This document shows, in pieces, positions 45,122 to 54,291 of a stretch of DNA of 64,000 nt (its first letter is position 1; each line of letters opens with the position of its first letter). The stretch comes from Arthrobacter oryzae (GTDB taxonomy: Bacteria > Actinomycetota > Actinomycetes > Actinomycetales > Micrococcaceae). The notes under the pieces were generated by a model. The model searched no databases, was not told where the DNA came from, and saw nothing but the letters and a program-made list of their open reading frames with translations. The stretch is from NCBI RefSeq assembly GCF_030812315.1, contig NZ_JAUSSM010000005.1, forward strand, positions 310,001 to 374,000, given 5' to 3'. The position numbers and the translations under genes are program-made.

Positions 45122-46300
45122 TCAGAACAGCGTGGGCTGGGCGGAATCCTCAGTCGAGGCATGGCCTGCGCTGCCAGCCGTTGCTGCGGCGCCCCGGGGG
45201 CCCGGTGTTCTCCCGGGGCCCGTTCCCACTTCGGGCATGCTCCCGGCGGGATACTGCGCTTCTTCTTCCCGGGGATCCTGGGCCAGGTCACGGTGGCTGA
45301 AGCCGTGCGAACCGGCAAAACCGTGCCGGGACTTGAAGTAGCGGATCCGCCCCGCGAGCCATTCGCGGTACTCCTTGGACGCGTAGGAACCGGTGCCGTA
45401 CAGCCGGCGGTAACGGCCCGCCAGTTCGGGGTGGCGGGCAGCGATCCACTGCATAAACCATTCTCGCGTACCCGGCTTCAGGTAAAGGGCGCCCGCCGTG
45501 ACACCCGTGGCGCCTGCCGCAGCGAGGGAGCCGAAGAGGGAGTCCAGTGCTTCGTCGCTGTCGGAAAGCCAGGGCAGGATAGGCATGGCCATGACGCCGC
45601 ACGGCAAACCGGCTTCGCGGAGCCTCGAGACGAGCTTGAGCCGCGCCCGCGGCCCCGGCGTGCCGGGCTCGACTGCCTCGGACAACTGTTCGTCAGTCAT
45701 GGCCAGCGAAATCCCGATCCCCACCGGCACCTGTGCGGCGGCGTGCTTCAGCAGCGGGATGTCCCTGGCCAGCAGGGTCCCCTTGGTGAGGATGGACAAC
45801 GGCGTTCCTGAATCGGCAAGCGCGCCGATGATGCCGGGCATCAGCTGGTAGCGGCCCTCAGCGCGCTGGTACGGATCCGTGTTGGTGCCCAGGGCGACGT
45901 GGTGGTGGCCCCAGGACGGTTTGGCAAGTTCCTTCCGCAGGACTTCGGCGGCGTTGATTTTGACCACCACCTGGCTGTCAAAATCCAGGCCGGCATCAAA
46001 GTCCAGGTAGGTATGGCTTTTGCGGGCAAAGCAATAAACGCAGGCGTGGCTGCAGCCGCGATAGGGATTGACGGTCCATTCGAAGGGCATGCGGGAACCG
46101 GCGGCCACTTTGTTGAGCACCGATTTGGCGGTGACCTCGTGGAAAGTGACGCCGGCGAATTCGGGGGTAGAGACGGAACGCACAAGCCCGGCCAGCGGCA
46201 GCAACGCGTCAACGGCTGGGGCGGCTGCTGTTGCGTTGCTCGCAGTGTTGTCTGCAGTCGCCGGCCGGAGTGCTTGTGCGTCCCATCTCATGGTTACCAT
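45122..46300 (-). CDS. Rv2578c-family (SplB-like) radical SAM protein, SOS-boxed
   Basis: 392 residues. The radical SAM motif is in NPYRGCSHACVYCFARKSH; further family features are VALGTNTDPYQRAEG, SILTKGTLLARD, GISLAMTDEQLSEAVEPGTPGPRARL and LPWLSDSDEALDSLF. The tail (from about 335) is low-complexity. It is related to spore photoproduct lyase, but in non-sporulating actinobacteria its substrate is unknown. A LexA box (46302-46315) lies immediately before the start, and the mycobacterial homologue is also reported in the LexA regulon. ATG 46291 is an alternative start. Confidence 0.88.
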   Translation of the reverse strand: MVTMRWDAQALRPATADNTASNATAAAPAVDALLPLAGLVRSVSTPEFAGVTFHEVTAKSVLNKVAAGSRMPFEWTVNPYRGCSHACVYCFARKSHTYLDFDAGLDFDSQVVVKINAAEVLRKELAKPSWGHHHVALGTNTDPYQRAEGRYQLMPGIIGALADSGTPLSILTKGTLLARDIPLLKHAAAQVPVGIGISLAMTDEQLSEAVEPGTPGPRARLKLVSRLREAGLPCGVMAMPILPWLSDSDEALDSLFGSLAAAGATGVTAGALYLKPGTREWFMQWIAARHPELAGRYRRLYGTGSYASKEYREWLAGRIRYFKSRHGFAGSHGFSHRDLAQDPREEEAQYPAGSMPEVGTGPGRTPGPRGAAATAGSAGHASTEDSAQPTLF

Positions 46301-46301
46301 T

Positions 46302-46315
46302 CGAAGGTATGTTCG
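46302..46315. promoter_or_regulatory. LexA (SOS) box of the radical SAM gene
   Basis: CGAAGGTATGTTCG (minus strand CGAACATACCTTCG), one mismatch from CGAAC-N4-GTTCG. It begins two bases before the ATG at 46300 and lies 56 bases upstream of the divergent pcp start. Confidence 0.82.
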
Positions 46316-46371
46316 AATTTAAGTCAAGAGCCCTGACGCCCGGGTGCAGCCGCTGTTGCTACGCTGGGGCC

Positions 46372-47022
46372 ATGATTCTCCTGACCGGGTTCGAACCCTT
46401 CGGCGGGGAGGCAACCAACCCGTCCTGGACCGCCGCGAAGGCGGCCACCGGAATCCTGCAGGGTGAAGGCCACTCCGTTGCTGCTGTGGAACTGCCGTGC
46501 GTTTTCGGGCAGTCCGTCACGGTGCTGGAGGAAGCACTGCAGCGCCATCGCCCGGAGCTCGTGATCTGCGTCGGCCAGGCCGGCGGGCGGCCGAGGATCT
46601 CGCTGGAGCGGGTCGCCATCAACTGCGACGACGCCCGTATCCCGGACAATGCCGGAAACCGACCCGTGGACGAGGAAGTGGTCCCCGGGGGACCGGCGGC
46701 CTATTTCAGCTCGCTGCCAGTGAAGGCGGCGCTCGAGGCCTTGCGTGCGGCCGGGATCCCGGCCGAGGTCTCCCAAAGCGCCGGCACGTACGTCTGCAAC
46801 CACATCTTCTACGCCCTGATGCACTCGCTGAACACGGGGCCTGGCGCGCCCGCAACGCGGGGCGGCTTCATCCATGTCCCGTATGGGACGCAGCAGGTGC
46901 CCAAGGGCAGCGGTACGCCGTCGCTGCCTGTCGCCGTGATGGCGGAGGCGCTCGCCGTCGTCGTCCGCACTGCCTTGTCCACGACGGCGGACATCAAGCT
47001 GTCCGCCGGTACCGTCCACTAG
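46372..47022 (+). CDS. pcp: Pyroglutamyl-peptidase I
   Basis: Cysteine peptidase (C15) that removes N-terminal pyroglutamate. 216 residues: ILLTGFEPFGGEATNPSW, the catalytic glutamate in ISLERVAINCDDARIPDN, the catalytic cysteine in SAGTYVCNHIFYALMH and histidine in FIHVPYGTQQ. ATG 46372 is chosen because it begins the conserved domain and TACGCT (46360-46365) ends six bases before it. Confidence 0.94.
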   Translation: MILLTGFEPFGGEATNPSWTAAKAATGILQGEGHSVAAVELPCVFGQSVTVLEEALQRHRPELVICVGQAGGRPRISLERVAINCDDARIPDNAGNRPVDEEVVPGGPAAYFSSLPVKAALEALRAAGIPAEVSQSAGTYVCNHIFYALMHSLNTGPGAPATRGGFIHVPYGTQQVPKGSGTPSLPVAVMAEALAVVVRTALSTTADIKLSAGTVH

Positions 47023-47067
47023 CGGTACCGTCCACCAGCCGGCCGCGGGCGCCCGCCGGTGGGGCCG

Positions 47068-47712
47068 CTAGCTGGGTTCGCGGAGCTCCCAGACAACGCC
47101 GACCGTTGCCGAGACGCTCGACTGCCCGGCCTCGATCCCTACGGAATCCGTGGCCATGGCGCGCTGCATTTTCGCCACGGGGATCGGTCCCGGGGGTGCG
47201 GGCTGCTGGGTGACGGAGACCACCGGACCGAGGTCAGCGCCCGCCAGGGACGCGAACTGCCCGGCGGTGGCCAAGGCATCCTGCCAGGCGGCTTCGCGTG
47301 CCTGTGCCGTGACGGCGGCCGGGTCCGCGAAGCCGAGGTCCAGCCCGTTCAGCCTGACGTCGTTGCCGCCGGCGGCCACCGCCTTGGCGATGACCTCCGA
47401 GGAGCCGGAGACATCCCGCAGGCGGACGGCCAGGGTGCTTGAGGCCACATACCCCGCCACGGTCTGGCCTTGGCCTTCCTTCCAGACGACGTCGGCGCGA
47501 ACGTTGAGGCCGGAAGTGCCGATGTCGGGGTCGCCCACACCGTGCTCCCGCAGTACCGCCGAAATCGCGGCCGAAGCCCTGCCGGCGGCCGCGTACGCGG
47601 CGCCGACGTCCTCCCGGCGGCACTCGACGCCGATGGAAACAGTCAGGAGGTCAGGCACCGCCTCAGCAGTCCCCGAGCCCGTCACCGTGATGGTCCTGGC
47701 GATTTCGGTCAT
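47068..47712 (-). CDS. SIMPL (DUF541) domain protein
   Basis: 214 residues with the SIMPL fold: TITVTGSGTAEAVPDLLTVSIGVEC, ASAAISAVLREHGVGDPDIGTSGLNVRADVVW, YVASSTLAVRLRD and the C-terminal SVSATVGVVWEL. There is no signal peptide, although the family is often periplasmic. Function unknown. The ATG lies one base after the stop of the upstream HExxH gene, so the two are cotranscribed. Confidence 0.85.
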   Translation of the reverse strand: MTEIARTITVTGSGTAEAVPDLLTVSIGVECRREDVGAAYAAAGRASAAISAVLREHGVGDPDIGTSGLNVRADVVWKEGQGQTVAGYVASSTLAVRLRDVSGSSEVIAKAVAAGGNDVRLNGLDLGFADPAAVTAQAREAAWQDALATAGQFASLAGADLGPVVSVTQQPAPPGPIPVAKMQRAMATDSVGIEAGQSSVSATVGVVWELREPS

Positions 47713-47713
47713 G

Positions 47714-48235
47714 TCATGCCTCGATTCCATCGTGGGCAGGGTTGCCCGTTCGGCGTTTGTCCCTGCGTCGTTTTCCCGTTCGGCGTTGGTCCGTGTGGTG
47801 TTGGTCCGTGCGGTGTTGGTCCGTTTCACGGGTGGGCATATCCACGTATCCGCCGGCCTCCAGTCCCGCCAGCCGTTCGAAGAAGTTTGCCGACCCCGGG
47901 TTTCCCGTCCGCAGCTGCGACCAGCCGGCGGCGATGAAGTACAGCGGCAGGAACGGCAGCCCACAGCACCAGGCATATTGGCTGCTGTGCCGTTCCTCGT
48001 GGCTGAGCAGTACCGGATTGGACAGGGCCTCCGGCGCCTCGGCACGGAACAGCACCACGTTTCCCACGGTGAATGCCTGTGCAAAGGGGAGCCTCCACCG
48101 CCAGCCCGTGGCGACCAGCAGGCCTCGGGGGCCGGTGCGGACGTCCGTGCGGGCACACCAAGCCAGCAGAAGGCCCAGAAGCGTCGACGCATTCAAGGCA
48201 TTGGCTATCTGCCGCAGCCGCTGTCCGGAGGTCAT
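47714..48235 (-). CDS. Unknown protein with HExxH motif and repetitive His/Arg tail
   Basis: 173 residues, not recognised with confidence. The central part has RLPFAQAFTVGNVVLFR, then LLSHEERHSSQYAWCCGLPFLPLYFIAAGWS. HEERH fits an HExxH zinc-binding motif, and the surroundings resemble DUF4157-like proteins. The C-terminus (from about 140) is built of short repeats (TDQHRTDQHHTDQRRTGKRR). The first half is hydrophobic, so membrane association is possible. Translationally coupled to the SIMPL gene. Confidence 0.6.
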   Translation of the reverse strand: MTSGQRLRQIANALNASTLLGLLLAWCARTDVRTGPRGLLVATGWRWRLPFAQAFTVGNVVLFRAEAPEALSNPVLLSHEERHSSQYAWCCGLPFLPLYFIAAGWSQLRTGNPGSANFFERLAGLEAGGYVDMPTRETDQHRTDQHHTDQRRTGKRRRDKRRTGNPAHDGIEA

Positions 48236-48518
48236 GAGGCCATGGTAGCGGGAGGCGATGATCCCCGCTCCCGCCCGCCGCTTCGCCCGGCAGTACCGTC
48301 ACCTTGAGCCCTGTGGCACGTTCAGCCGGGCGCCTTCAACTAGACTGGGGGAGAGTGCCCGCCGGACGAATTCCGGCGAGCCCTGCCCTTTGTCACTTCA
48401 CGCGTCCGCTGAAAACGGCCGCGCGGAAAGACAAGTCAGTGACGGACACGCTGCCGGTGGACCCGAATGCAGCTGGACAGCTCGCTGGCGATACCCGACT
48501 CGTAGCTAAGAACAGTAG
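48236..48518 (+). promoter_or_regulatory. pheS upstream region
   Basis: 283 bases between the divergent HExxH gene and pheS. A -10-like TAGACT (48341-48346) would give a leader of about 165 bases. GCCGG/CCGGC arms (about 48362-48378) form a small stem. No phenylalanine-rich leader peptide and no T-box was found. Confidence 0.35.
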
Positions 48519-49580
<1,062 letters not shown>

Positions 49581-49582
49581 CA

Positions 49583-52126
49583 GTGCGTATCCCACTTTCC
49601 TGGCTGCGTGAGTTCGCGCAGGTACCGGCCGGCGCAACGGCCGAAGACGTGATGGCCGAACTGGTCAAGGTCGGTTTTGAAGAAGAGGCGGTCCACCGCC
49701 CCACTGACGCGCTCAGCGGTCCCATCGTGGTGGGCCAGGTCCTGAGCCTGGTCAAGGAGCCGCAGACCAACGGCAAGACCATCAACTGGTGCCAGGTCCG
49801 CGTGGTCCCCGAGGGCCAGGAGCAGACCCTCACCGGCAAGGGCATTGACCCCTCCGGTGTCCAGGGCATCATCTGCGGAGCCCACAACTTCGTGGAAGGG
49901 GACAAAGTCGTAGTCACCCTTCCCGGGGCCGTGCTGCCCGGAGACTTCCACATTTCCGCCCGCAAGACCTACGGCCACCTGTCCGCAGGCATGATCGCCT
50001 CCGTCCGCGAACTCGGCATCGGCGAGGACCACGACGGCATCCTGGTGCTGTCCAGGATCGGCCTGGACCCGGAAATTGGCACCGACGCCATGGAACTGCT
50101 CGGTCTCTATGACCAGGCTGCCGAGATCAACGTGACGCCGGACCGTGGCTACGCGTTCTCCATCCGCGGCGTTGCCCGCGAATACGCCCACGCCACCGGA
50201 ACGTCCTTCACGGACCCGGCGGCAAAGGTGCAGGCACCGGCTGAACTGGCCGGCGGCTATGGCGTCAAGCTCAACGACGACGCCCCGATCTACGGCAAGC
50301 CCGGCTGCGACCGCTTCGTGGCCCGCACCGTCCGTGGCGTGGACGCAACGAAACCGACGCCGCTGTGGATGGTTTCACGCCTCCGGCTTGCCGGCATCCG
50401 CTCCATCTCCCTCCCAGTGGACATCTCGAACTACGTCATGCTGGAACTAGGCCAGCCCACGCACTGCTACGACCTGGACAAACTCTCCGGTGACATCGTG
50501 GTCCGGCGCGCCGTGGCGGGGGAGAAGATCACCACCCTGGACGACAAGGAGCGCAAGCTCGACGTCGAGGACCTCCTCATCACGGACAGCTCCGGAGCGA
50601 TCGGCATCGCCGGCGTTATGGGCGGTGCCGCCACCGAAGTCTCTGATTCCACCACGAACGTCCTGGTTGAGGCGGCACACTTCGACGAGGTGTCGATTGC
50701 CCGGTCACGCAGGCGGCACAAGCTGCCCTCCGAAGCGTCCAAGCGGTTCGAACGCGGCGTTGACTGGCAGGTTGCGGGCATTGCCGCGCAGCGGGTGGTT
50801 GACCTCCTGGTCGAGCTGGCCGGCGGCACTGCCGACGACGCCGGCACCGACGTCGGCACTGCGCCCGACGCCGTGACCATCGAGCTGCCGGCTGCTTTCG
50901 CCGCAGCGCGGATCGGCATCGACTTCACCGACGAGCAGATCGTCACCTCGCTCGAGGACCTCGGCGCTGCCGTGGTGAAGAACGACGCCGGCTGGACCGT
51001 CACTGCCCCAAGCTGGCGGAACGACCTCGAAACCAAGGAAGACCTTTCCGAGGAAATCGCCCGGCTGGTGGGCTACGACAACATCCCCGCCACGCTTCCC
51101 GTGGCGCCCCCCGGACGCGGCCTCACCCGAGTGCAGCAGCAGCGCCGTCGCCTGGTCCAGGCCCTGGCCGATGCGGGGCTCACCGAGGTCCTGGCCTACC
51201 CGTTCGTGTCCAAGGCTGCCAACGACACCTTCGGCGTGGCCGGGCAGGGATCCGCCCGCAAAGCCGTCAAGCTGGCCAACCCGATCAGCGAGGAACAGGG
51301 CTACCTGCGGACCTCCATCCTCCCCGGCCTGATCGAGGTGGCCAAGCGCAACCACTCACGCGGCTTCCGCGACCTGGCGGTCTTCGAGGCCGGCCTGGTG
51401 TTCCTGCCGGGTGAGACCGTGGGGACCCCGTCCATCCCGCCGCTCGGCGTCAAGCCCTCCGACGAGGTGCTGGATGCCCTGTACGACGGCGTTCCGGACC
51501 AGCCGCTGCACATCGCAGCGGTCCTGACAGGCCACGACTCGCCCGCTGCCGCAGCCCACACGCCGCGTGCCTGGGACTGGGCCGACGCCGTGGACATTGC
51601 CCGCCTGGCCGGAGACGTCCTCGGCGTCGAAATCGTGGTCAGCCAGGGCCACCACCAGGCCTACCACCCCGGACGCGCGGCCCAGCTGGCCCTGCGTTCG
51701 GGCGAGGTTGTTGGCTACGCCGGGGAACTGCACCCCAAGCTGCTGGCCGCGCACGACATGCCGGCACGTTCGGTGGCGCTCGAGTTCAACGCCGACGCCC
51801 TGTTCGAAGCGGCAGCAGACGTCATTGTGGCGAAGCACATCTCCGGGTTCCCGGTGGCCACACAGGACGTTGCCCTGGTGGTTCCCCAGGAAATCCCGGC
51901 CGACGACGTCCTGGCCGCCCTCCGCGAAGGCGCCGGCGAGCTGCTCGAAGACGTGGCACTGTTTGACGTGTACTCAGGAAAGGGCATCGAGGACGGCAAG
52001 AAGTCGCTGGCCTTCGGGCTCCGCTTCCGTGCCGCGGACCGGACGCTCACGGCAGACGAGGCGTCTGCCGCCCGCGAGAGCGCCGTCGCCGTGGCTGCCG
52101 AGCGCTTCGGAGCCGTCCAGCGCTAA
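49583..52126 (+). CDS. pheT: Phenylalanine-tRNA ligase beta subunit
   Basis: 847 residues from GTG 49583, with GGAG (49571-49574) before it. Domains in order: RIPLSWLREFAQVP start, an EMAP-like tRNA-binding domain (about 40-155, including CGAHNFVEGDKVVVTLPGAVLPG), the B3/4 editing domain (about 210-380), B5 DNA-binding-like domain (about 405-475), the inactive synthetase core, and the C-terminal ferredoxin-like anticodon domain beginning SGFPVATQDVALVV. Two bases separate it from pheS. Confidence 0.97.
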   Translation: MRIPLSWLREFAQVPAGATAEDVMAELVKVGFEEEAVHRPTDALSGPIVVGQVLSLVKEPQTNGKTINWCQVRVVPEGQEQTLTGKGIDPSGVQGIICGAHNFVEGDKVVVTLPGAVLPGDFHISARKTYGHLSAGMIASVRELGIGEDHDGILVLSRIGLDPEIGTDAMELLGLYDQAAEINVTPDRGYAFSIRGVAREYAHATGTSFTDPAAKVQAPAELAGGYGVKLNDDAPIYGKPGCDRFVARTVRGVDATKPTPLWMVSRLRLAGIRSISLPVDISNYVMLELGQPTHCYDLDKLSGDIVVRRAVAGEKITTLDDKERKLDVEDLLITDSSGAIGIAGVMGGAATEVSDSTTNVLVEAAHFDEVSIARSRRRHKLPSEASKRFERGVDWQVAGIAAQRVVDLLVELAGGTADDAGTDVGTAPDAVTIELPAAFAAARIGIDFTDEQIVTSLEDLGAAVVKNDAGWTVTAPSWRNDLETKEDLSEEIARLVGYDNIPATLPVAPPGRGLTRVQQQRRRLVQALADAGLTEVLAYPFVSKAANDTFGVAGQGSARKAVKLANPISEEQGYLRTSILPGLIEVAKRNHSRGFRDLAVFEAGLVFLPGETVGTPSIPPLGVKPSDEVLDALYDGVPDQPLHIAAVLTGHDSPAAAAHTPRAWDWADAVDIARLAGDVLGVEIVVSQGHHQAYHPGRAAQLALRSGEVVGYAGELHPKLLAAHDMPARSVALEFNADALFEAAADVIVAKHISGFPVATQDVALVVPQEIPADDVLAALREGAGELLEDVALFDVYSGKGIEDGKKSLAFGLRFRAADRTLTADEASAARESAVAVAAERFGAVQR

Positions 52127-52156
52127 GTGTCCAGCGCAAGACCGGAAGGGCGGGTC

Positions 52157-52837
52157 ATGGCATCAGAGCTTGTTGTGCGTGCCTGCCCGCCCTTCCGTGT
52201 ACCCGGGCAGGATCCAGCACCGGCTGCAGCGGAGCTGGAACGCGAAGCCCTGCAGTTCCTGGACCCGCCGGAGCTGGAGCGCGCCCGCGCCATGATGCCC
52301 CTGCCACGGCAGGACTTCCTGGCCGCAAGGATGGCCCAGCGCCGGTTCGCTGCAGAACTGCTGGAAGTGCGCGCACAGGACCTGACCGCCAGCTACAGTT
52401 GCCCGCAGTGCGGCAGCGGTCCGGGCATCACCCACGGGAGGCCCGGTTACGCTCTTGAGGGAGCGCCGGCACCCCTGCTGCTGAGCCTGTCGCGGGCAGC
52501 AGGATGGACCTTGCTGGCCGCCGTGACGGCACCCGAGCCCGGGCAGCGGCTGGGCGTCGACGTCGAGGATCCGCTGGGGCTGGACTTTGACGGCTTCGAC
52601 GCAGTGGCGCTGACGCCGGCGGAACGCCGGGCTGTGGCTTCGCTGCGGGAGGACAACCTCCTGCGCGCCCGCGCCCGGCTGTGGGCGCGGAAGGAGGCCT
52701 TCCTCAAGATGACAGGCGAGGGCCTCAGACGGCCGCCCGAGACGCTTGACGTGCTTGACCGGCCCGGTGTCACGGACCTGGCCGCCCCCGCGTCAGGGCT
52801 GCCGGACGACCTGGTGGCCGCCGTCGCCGTCGGGTGA
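52157..52837 (+). CDS. 4'-phosphopantetheinyl transferase
   Basis: Sfp-type enzyme that loads the phosphopantetheine arm onto carrier proteins. 226 residues from ATG 52157. Magnesium/CoA motifs LGVDVEDP and WARKEAFLKMTGEGLRRPPETLDV are intact. Cysteines in SYSCPQCGSG are an unusual zinc-ribbon-like addition. An in-frame GTG directly after the pheT stop (52127) would add ten residues. It lies 1.4 kb from the Pls-like synthetase, whose carrier domain it may activate. Confidence 0.88.
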   Translation: MASELVVRACPPFRVPGQDPAPAAAELEREALQFLDPPELERARAMMPLPRQDFLAARMAQRRFAAELLEVRAQDLTASYSCPQCGSGPGITHGRPGYALEGAPAPLLLSLSRAAGWTLLAAVTAPEPGQRLGVDVEDPLGLDFDGFDAVALTPAERRAVASLREDNLLRARARLWARKEAFLKMTGEGLRRPPETLDVLDRPGVTDLAAPASGLPDDLVAAVAVG

Positions 52838-52867
52838 CGCCCGCCCTACTTGGATGTCCTCAGGCAG

Positions 52868-54235
52868 CTAGCGGACCGGCAGGGCCGGAAGTGCCTCTTC
52901 GAACAGCCAGGGATGGAGCAGCGCTTCCGAATCGATTCCGGCCACGCGGTCCGCGGTCTGGATGAACCCGGCGGTGGAGACCGAGGCGTGTCGGTTGTTA
53001 GCCGCCCAGTCGTGCAGCAGCGCGAAAAAGGCGAGGTCGCCGCACCGGTTCCGCAGCGCGTGCAGCGCGAGGGCGCCGCGCTTGTACACCCGGTCATCGA
53101 ACATCAGCTCAGGCCCGGGGTCGCCAACCACGATGTCCTGGCTCCCGGCGGCGAGCTTCCGCCAGGCGGCCGCGGCGCGGTCCGCGACGCTCATGACACC
53201 GGCCGCCTCGGACCAGAGCCACTCCGCGTAGCAGGCGAACCCTTCATGCAGCCAGATGTCGCTCCAGGCAGCCACGGTCAGTGAATTGCCGAACCACTGG
53301 TGGGACAGCTCGTGGGCGATCAGCCGCTGCGATTCCCAGTCGGTGTTGAGATGGTTGGGGCCAAAGATTGAGAGCGTCTGGGCTTCGAGGGGTATTTCGA
53401 GCTCGTCCTCCGCCACCACCACGGTGTACTCCTGGAAGGGATAGGGGCCGAAGCTGTTGACGAACGTCCGCATCATCTCCGGCTGGCGGGCCAGGCCGCG
53501 GCGCGCGGCGTCTGCCAGGGCGCCGGGCACCGCGACATGCTGGGGGACGCTGCCGGGAACGGGCGTTGTATCCAGGGTCAGGACGTCGTACCGGCCAATC
53601 TGAACAGTGGCCAGGTAGGTCGACATCGGTTCGTCCTGTTCGTACGTCCAGGTCTCACGGCTGGACCCGGTCCTGCGGGAGATCAGCAGTCCGTTGCAGA
53701 CGGCACGGTAATTGACGTCCGTGGTCACTGCGATCCTGTAGCTGGCTTTGTGCTGCGGGTGGTCGTTGCACGGAAACCAGGACGCGGCGCCGTTGGGCTG
53801 GCCCGCCACCAGCACTCCGTCGGTGAGTTCCTCCCAGCCCACTTCGCCCCACAATCCGCGGCGGGGAGCCGGATTTCCCTCATACCTGATGTCCAGGGTG
53901 AAGCGGTCTCCCGGCAGCAGGGCGGCGTCGGGGACCACCACCAGCTGCTCAGCGCGCTGGCTGAATTTCCGCACGCGTTTCCCGTTGAGCGAAATTTTGA
54001 CGGCGCGCATTCCCGCAAGGTCCAGGACGACGGCCGACGCAGCCCGGTCCGCCTCTGCGTGCAGGACTGCCCGGCCGTTCAGCCGGTTGCTGGCCAGTTT
54101 GTAGTCCAGGTCCAGTTCGTACCTCGTGACCCGGTAGGCGTTCGTGCCGTGCCCCGGGACGTAGGGATCCGGGGATCCTGACGGCTCGTCCGGCCGCCGC
54201 ACGCCGTCGGGGCTGGATGTTGCTGCAAAACTCAT
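52868..54235 (-). CDS. M1-family zinc metallopeptidase next to the Pls-like synthetase
   Basis: 455 residues. The gluzincin site is HELSHQW (His308, Glu309, His312) with the third ligand Glu331 in IWLHEGFA. The usual GAMEN exopeptidase motif is replaced by EIPLEAQT, as in a shorter actinobacterial M1 branch. No signal peptide was seen. ATG 54235 begins at the conserved domain. It follows the synthetase gene on the same strand with a 56-base gap. In Streptomyces, M1-type peptidases of this size degrade epsilon-poly-lysine (Pld). Here the role is inferred from neighbourhood. Confidence 0.88.
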   Translation of the reverse strand: MSFAATSSPDGVRRPDEPSGSPDPYVPGHGTNAYRVTRYELDLDYKLASNRLNGRAVLHAEADRAASAVVLDLAGMRAVKISLNGKRVRKFSQRAEQLVVVPDAALLPGDRFTLDIRYEGNPAPRRGLWGEVGWEELTDGVLVAGQPNGAASWFPCNDHPQHKASYRIAVTTDVNYRAVCNGLLISRRTGSSRETWTYEQDEPMSTYLATVQIGRYDVLTLDTTPVPGSVPQHVAVPGALADAARRGLARQPEMMRTFVNSFGPYPFQEYTVVVAEDELEIPLEAQTLSIFGPNHLNTDWESQRLIAHELSHQWFGNSLTVAAWSDIWLHEGFACYAEWLWSEAAGVMSVADRAAAAWRKLAAGSQDIVVGDPGPELMFDDRVYKRGALALHALRNRCGDLAFFALLHDWAANNRHASVSTAGFIQTADRVAGIDSEALLHPWLFEEALPALPVR

Positions 54236-54291
54236 TGAGCGGGCCTTCGTATTGCGTACGGTGCGGATCCGGGGGACATGTCGTGCTGGAG

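Noticed and set aside
46390..46402. tRNA T-loop-like GTTCGAACCC
   Set aside because: It lies inside pcp coding for GFEPFG; no acceptor or anticodon stem can be built around it.
48355..48518. Phenylalanine attenuator leader peptide for pheST
   Set aside because: The only open frame in the leader has no run of Phe codons and no terminator/antiterminator pair could be drawn.
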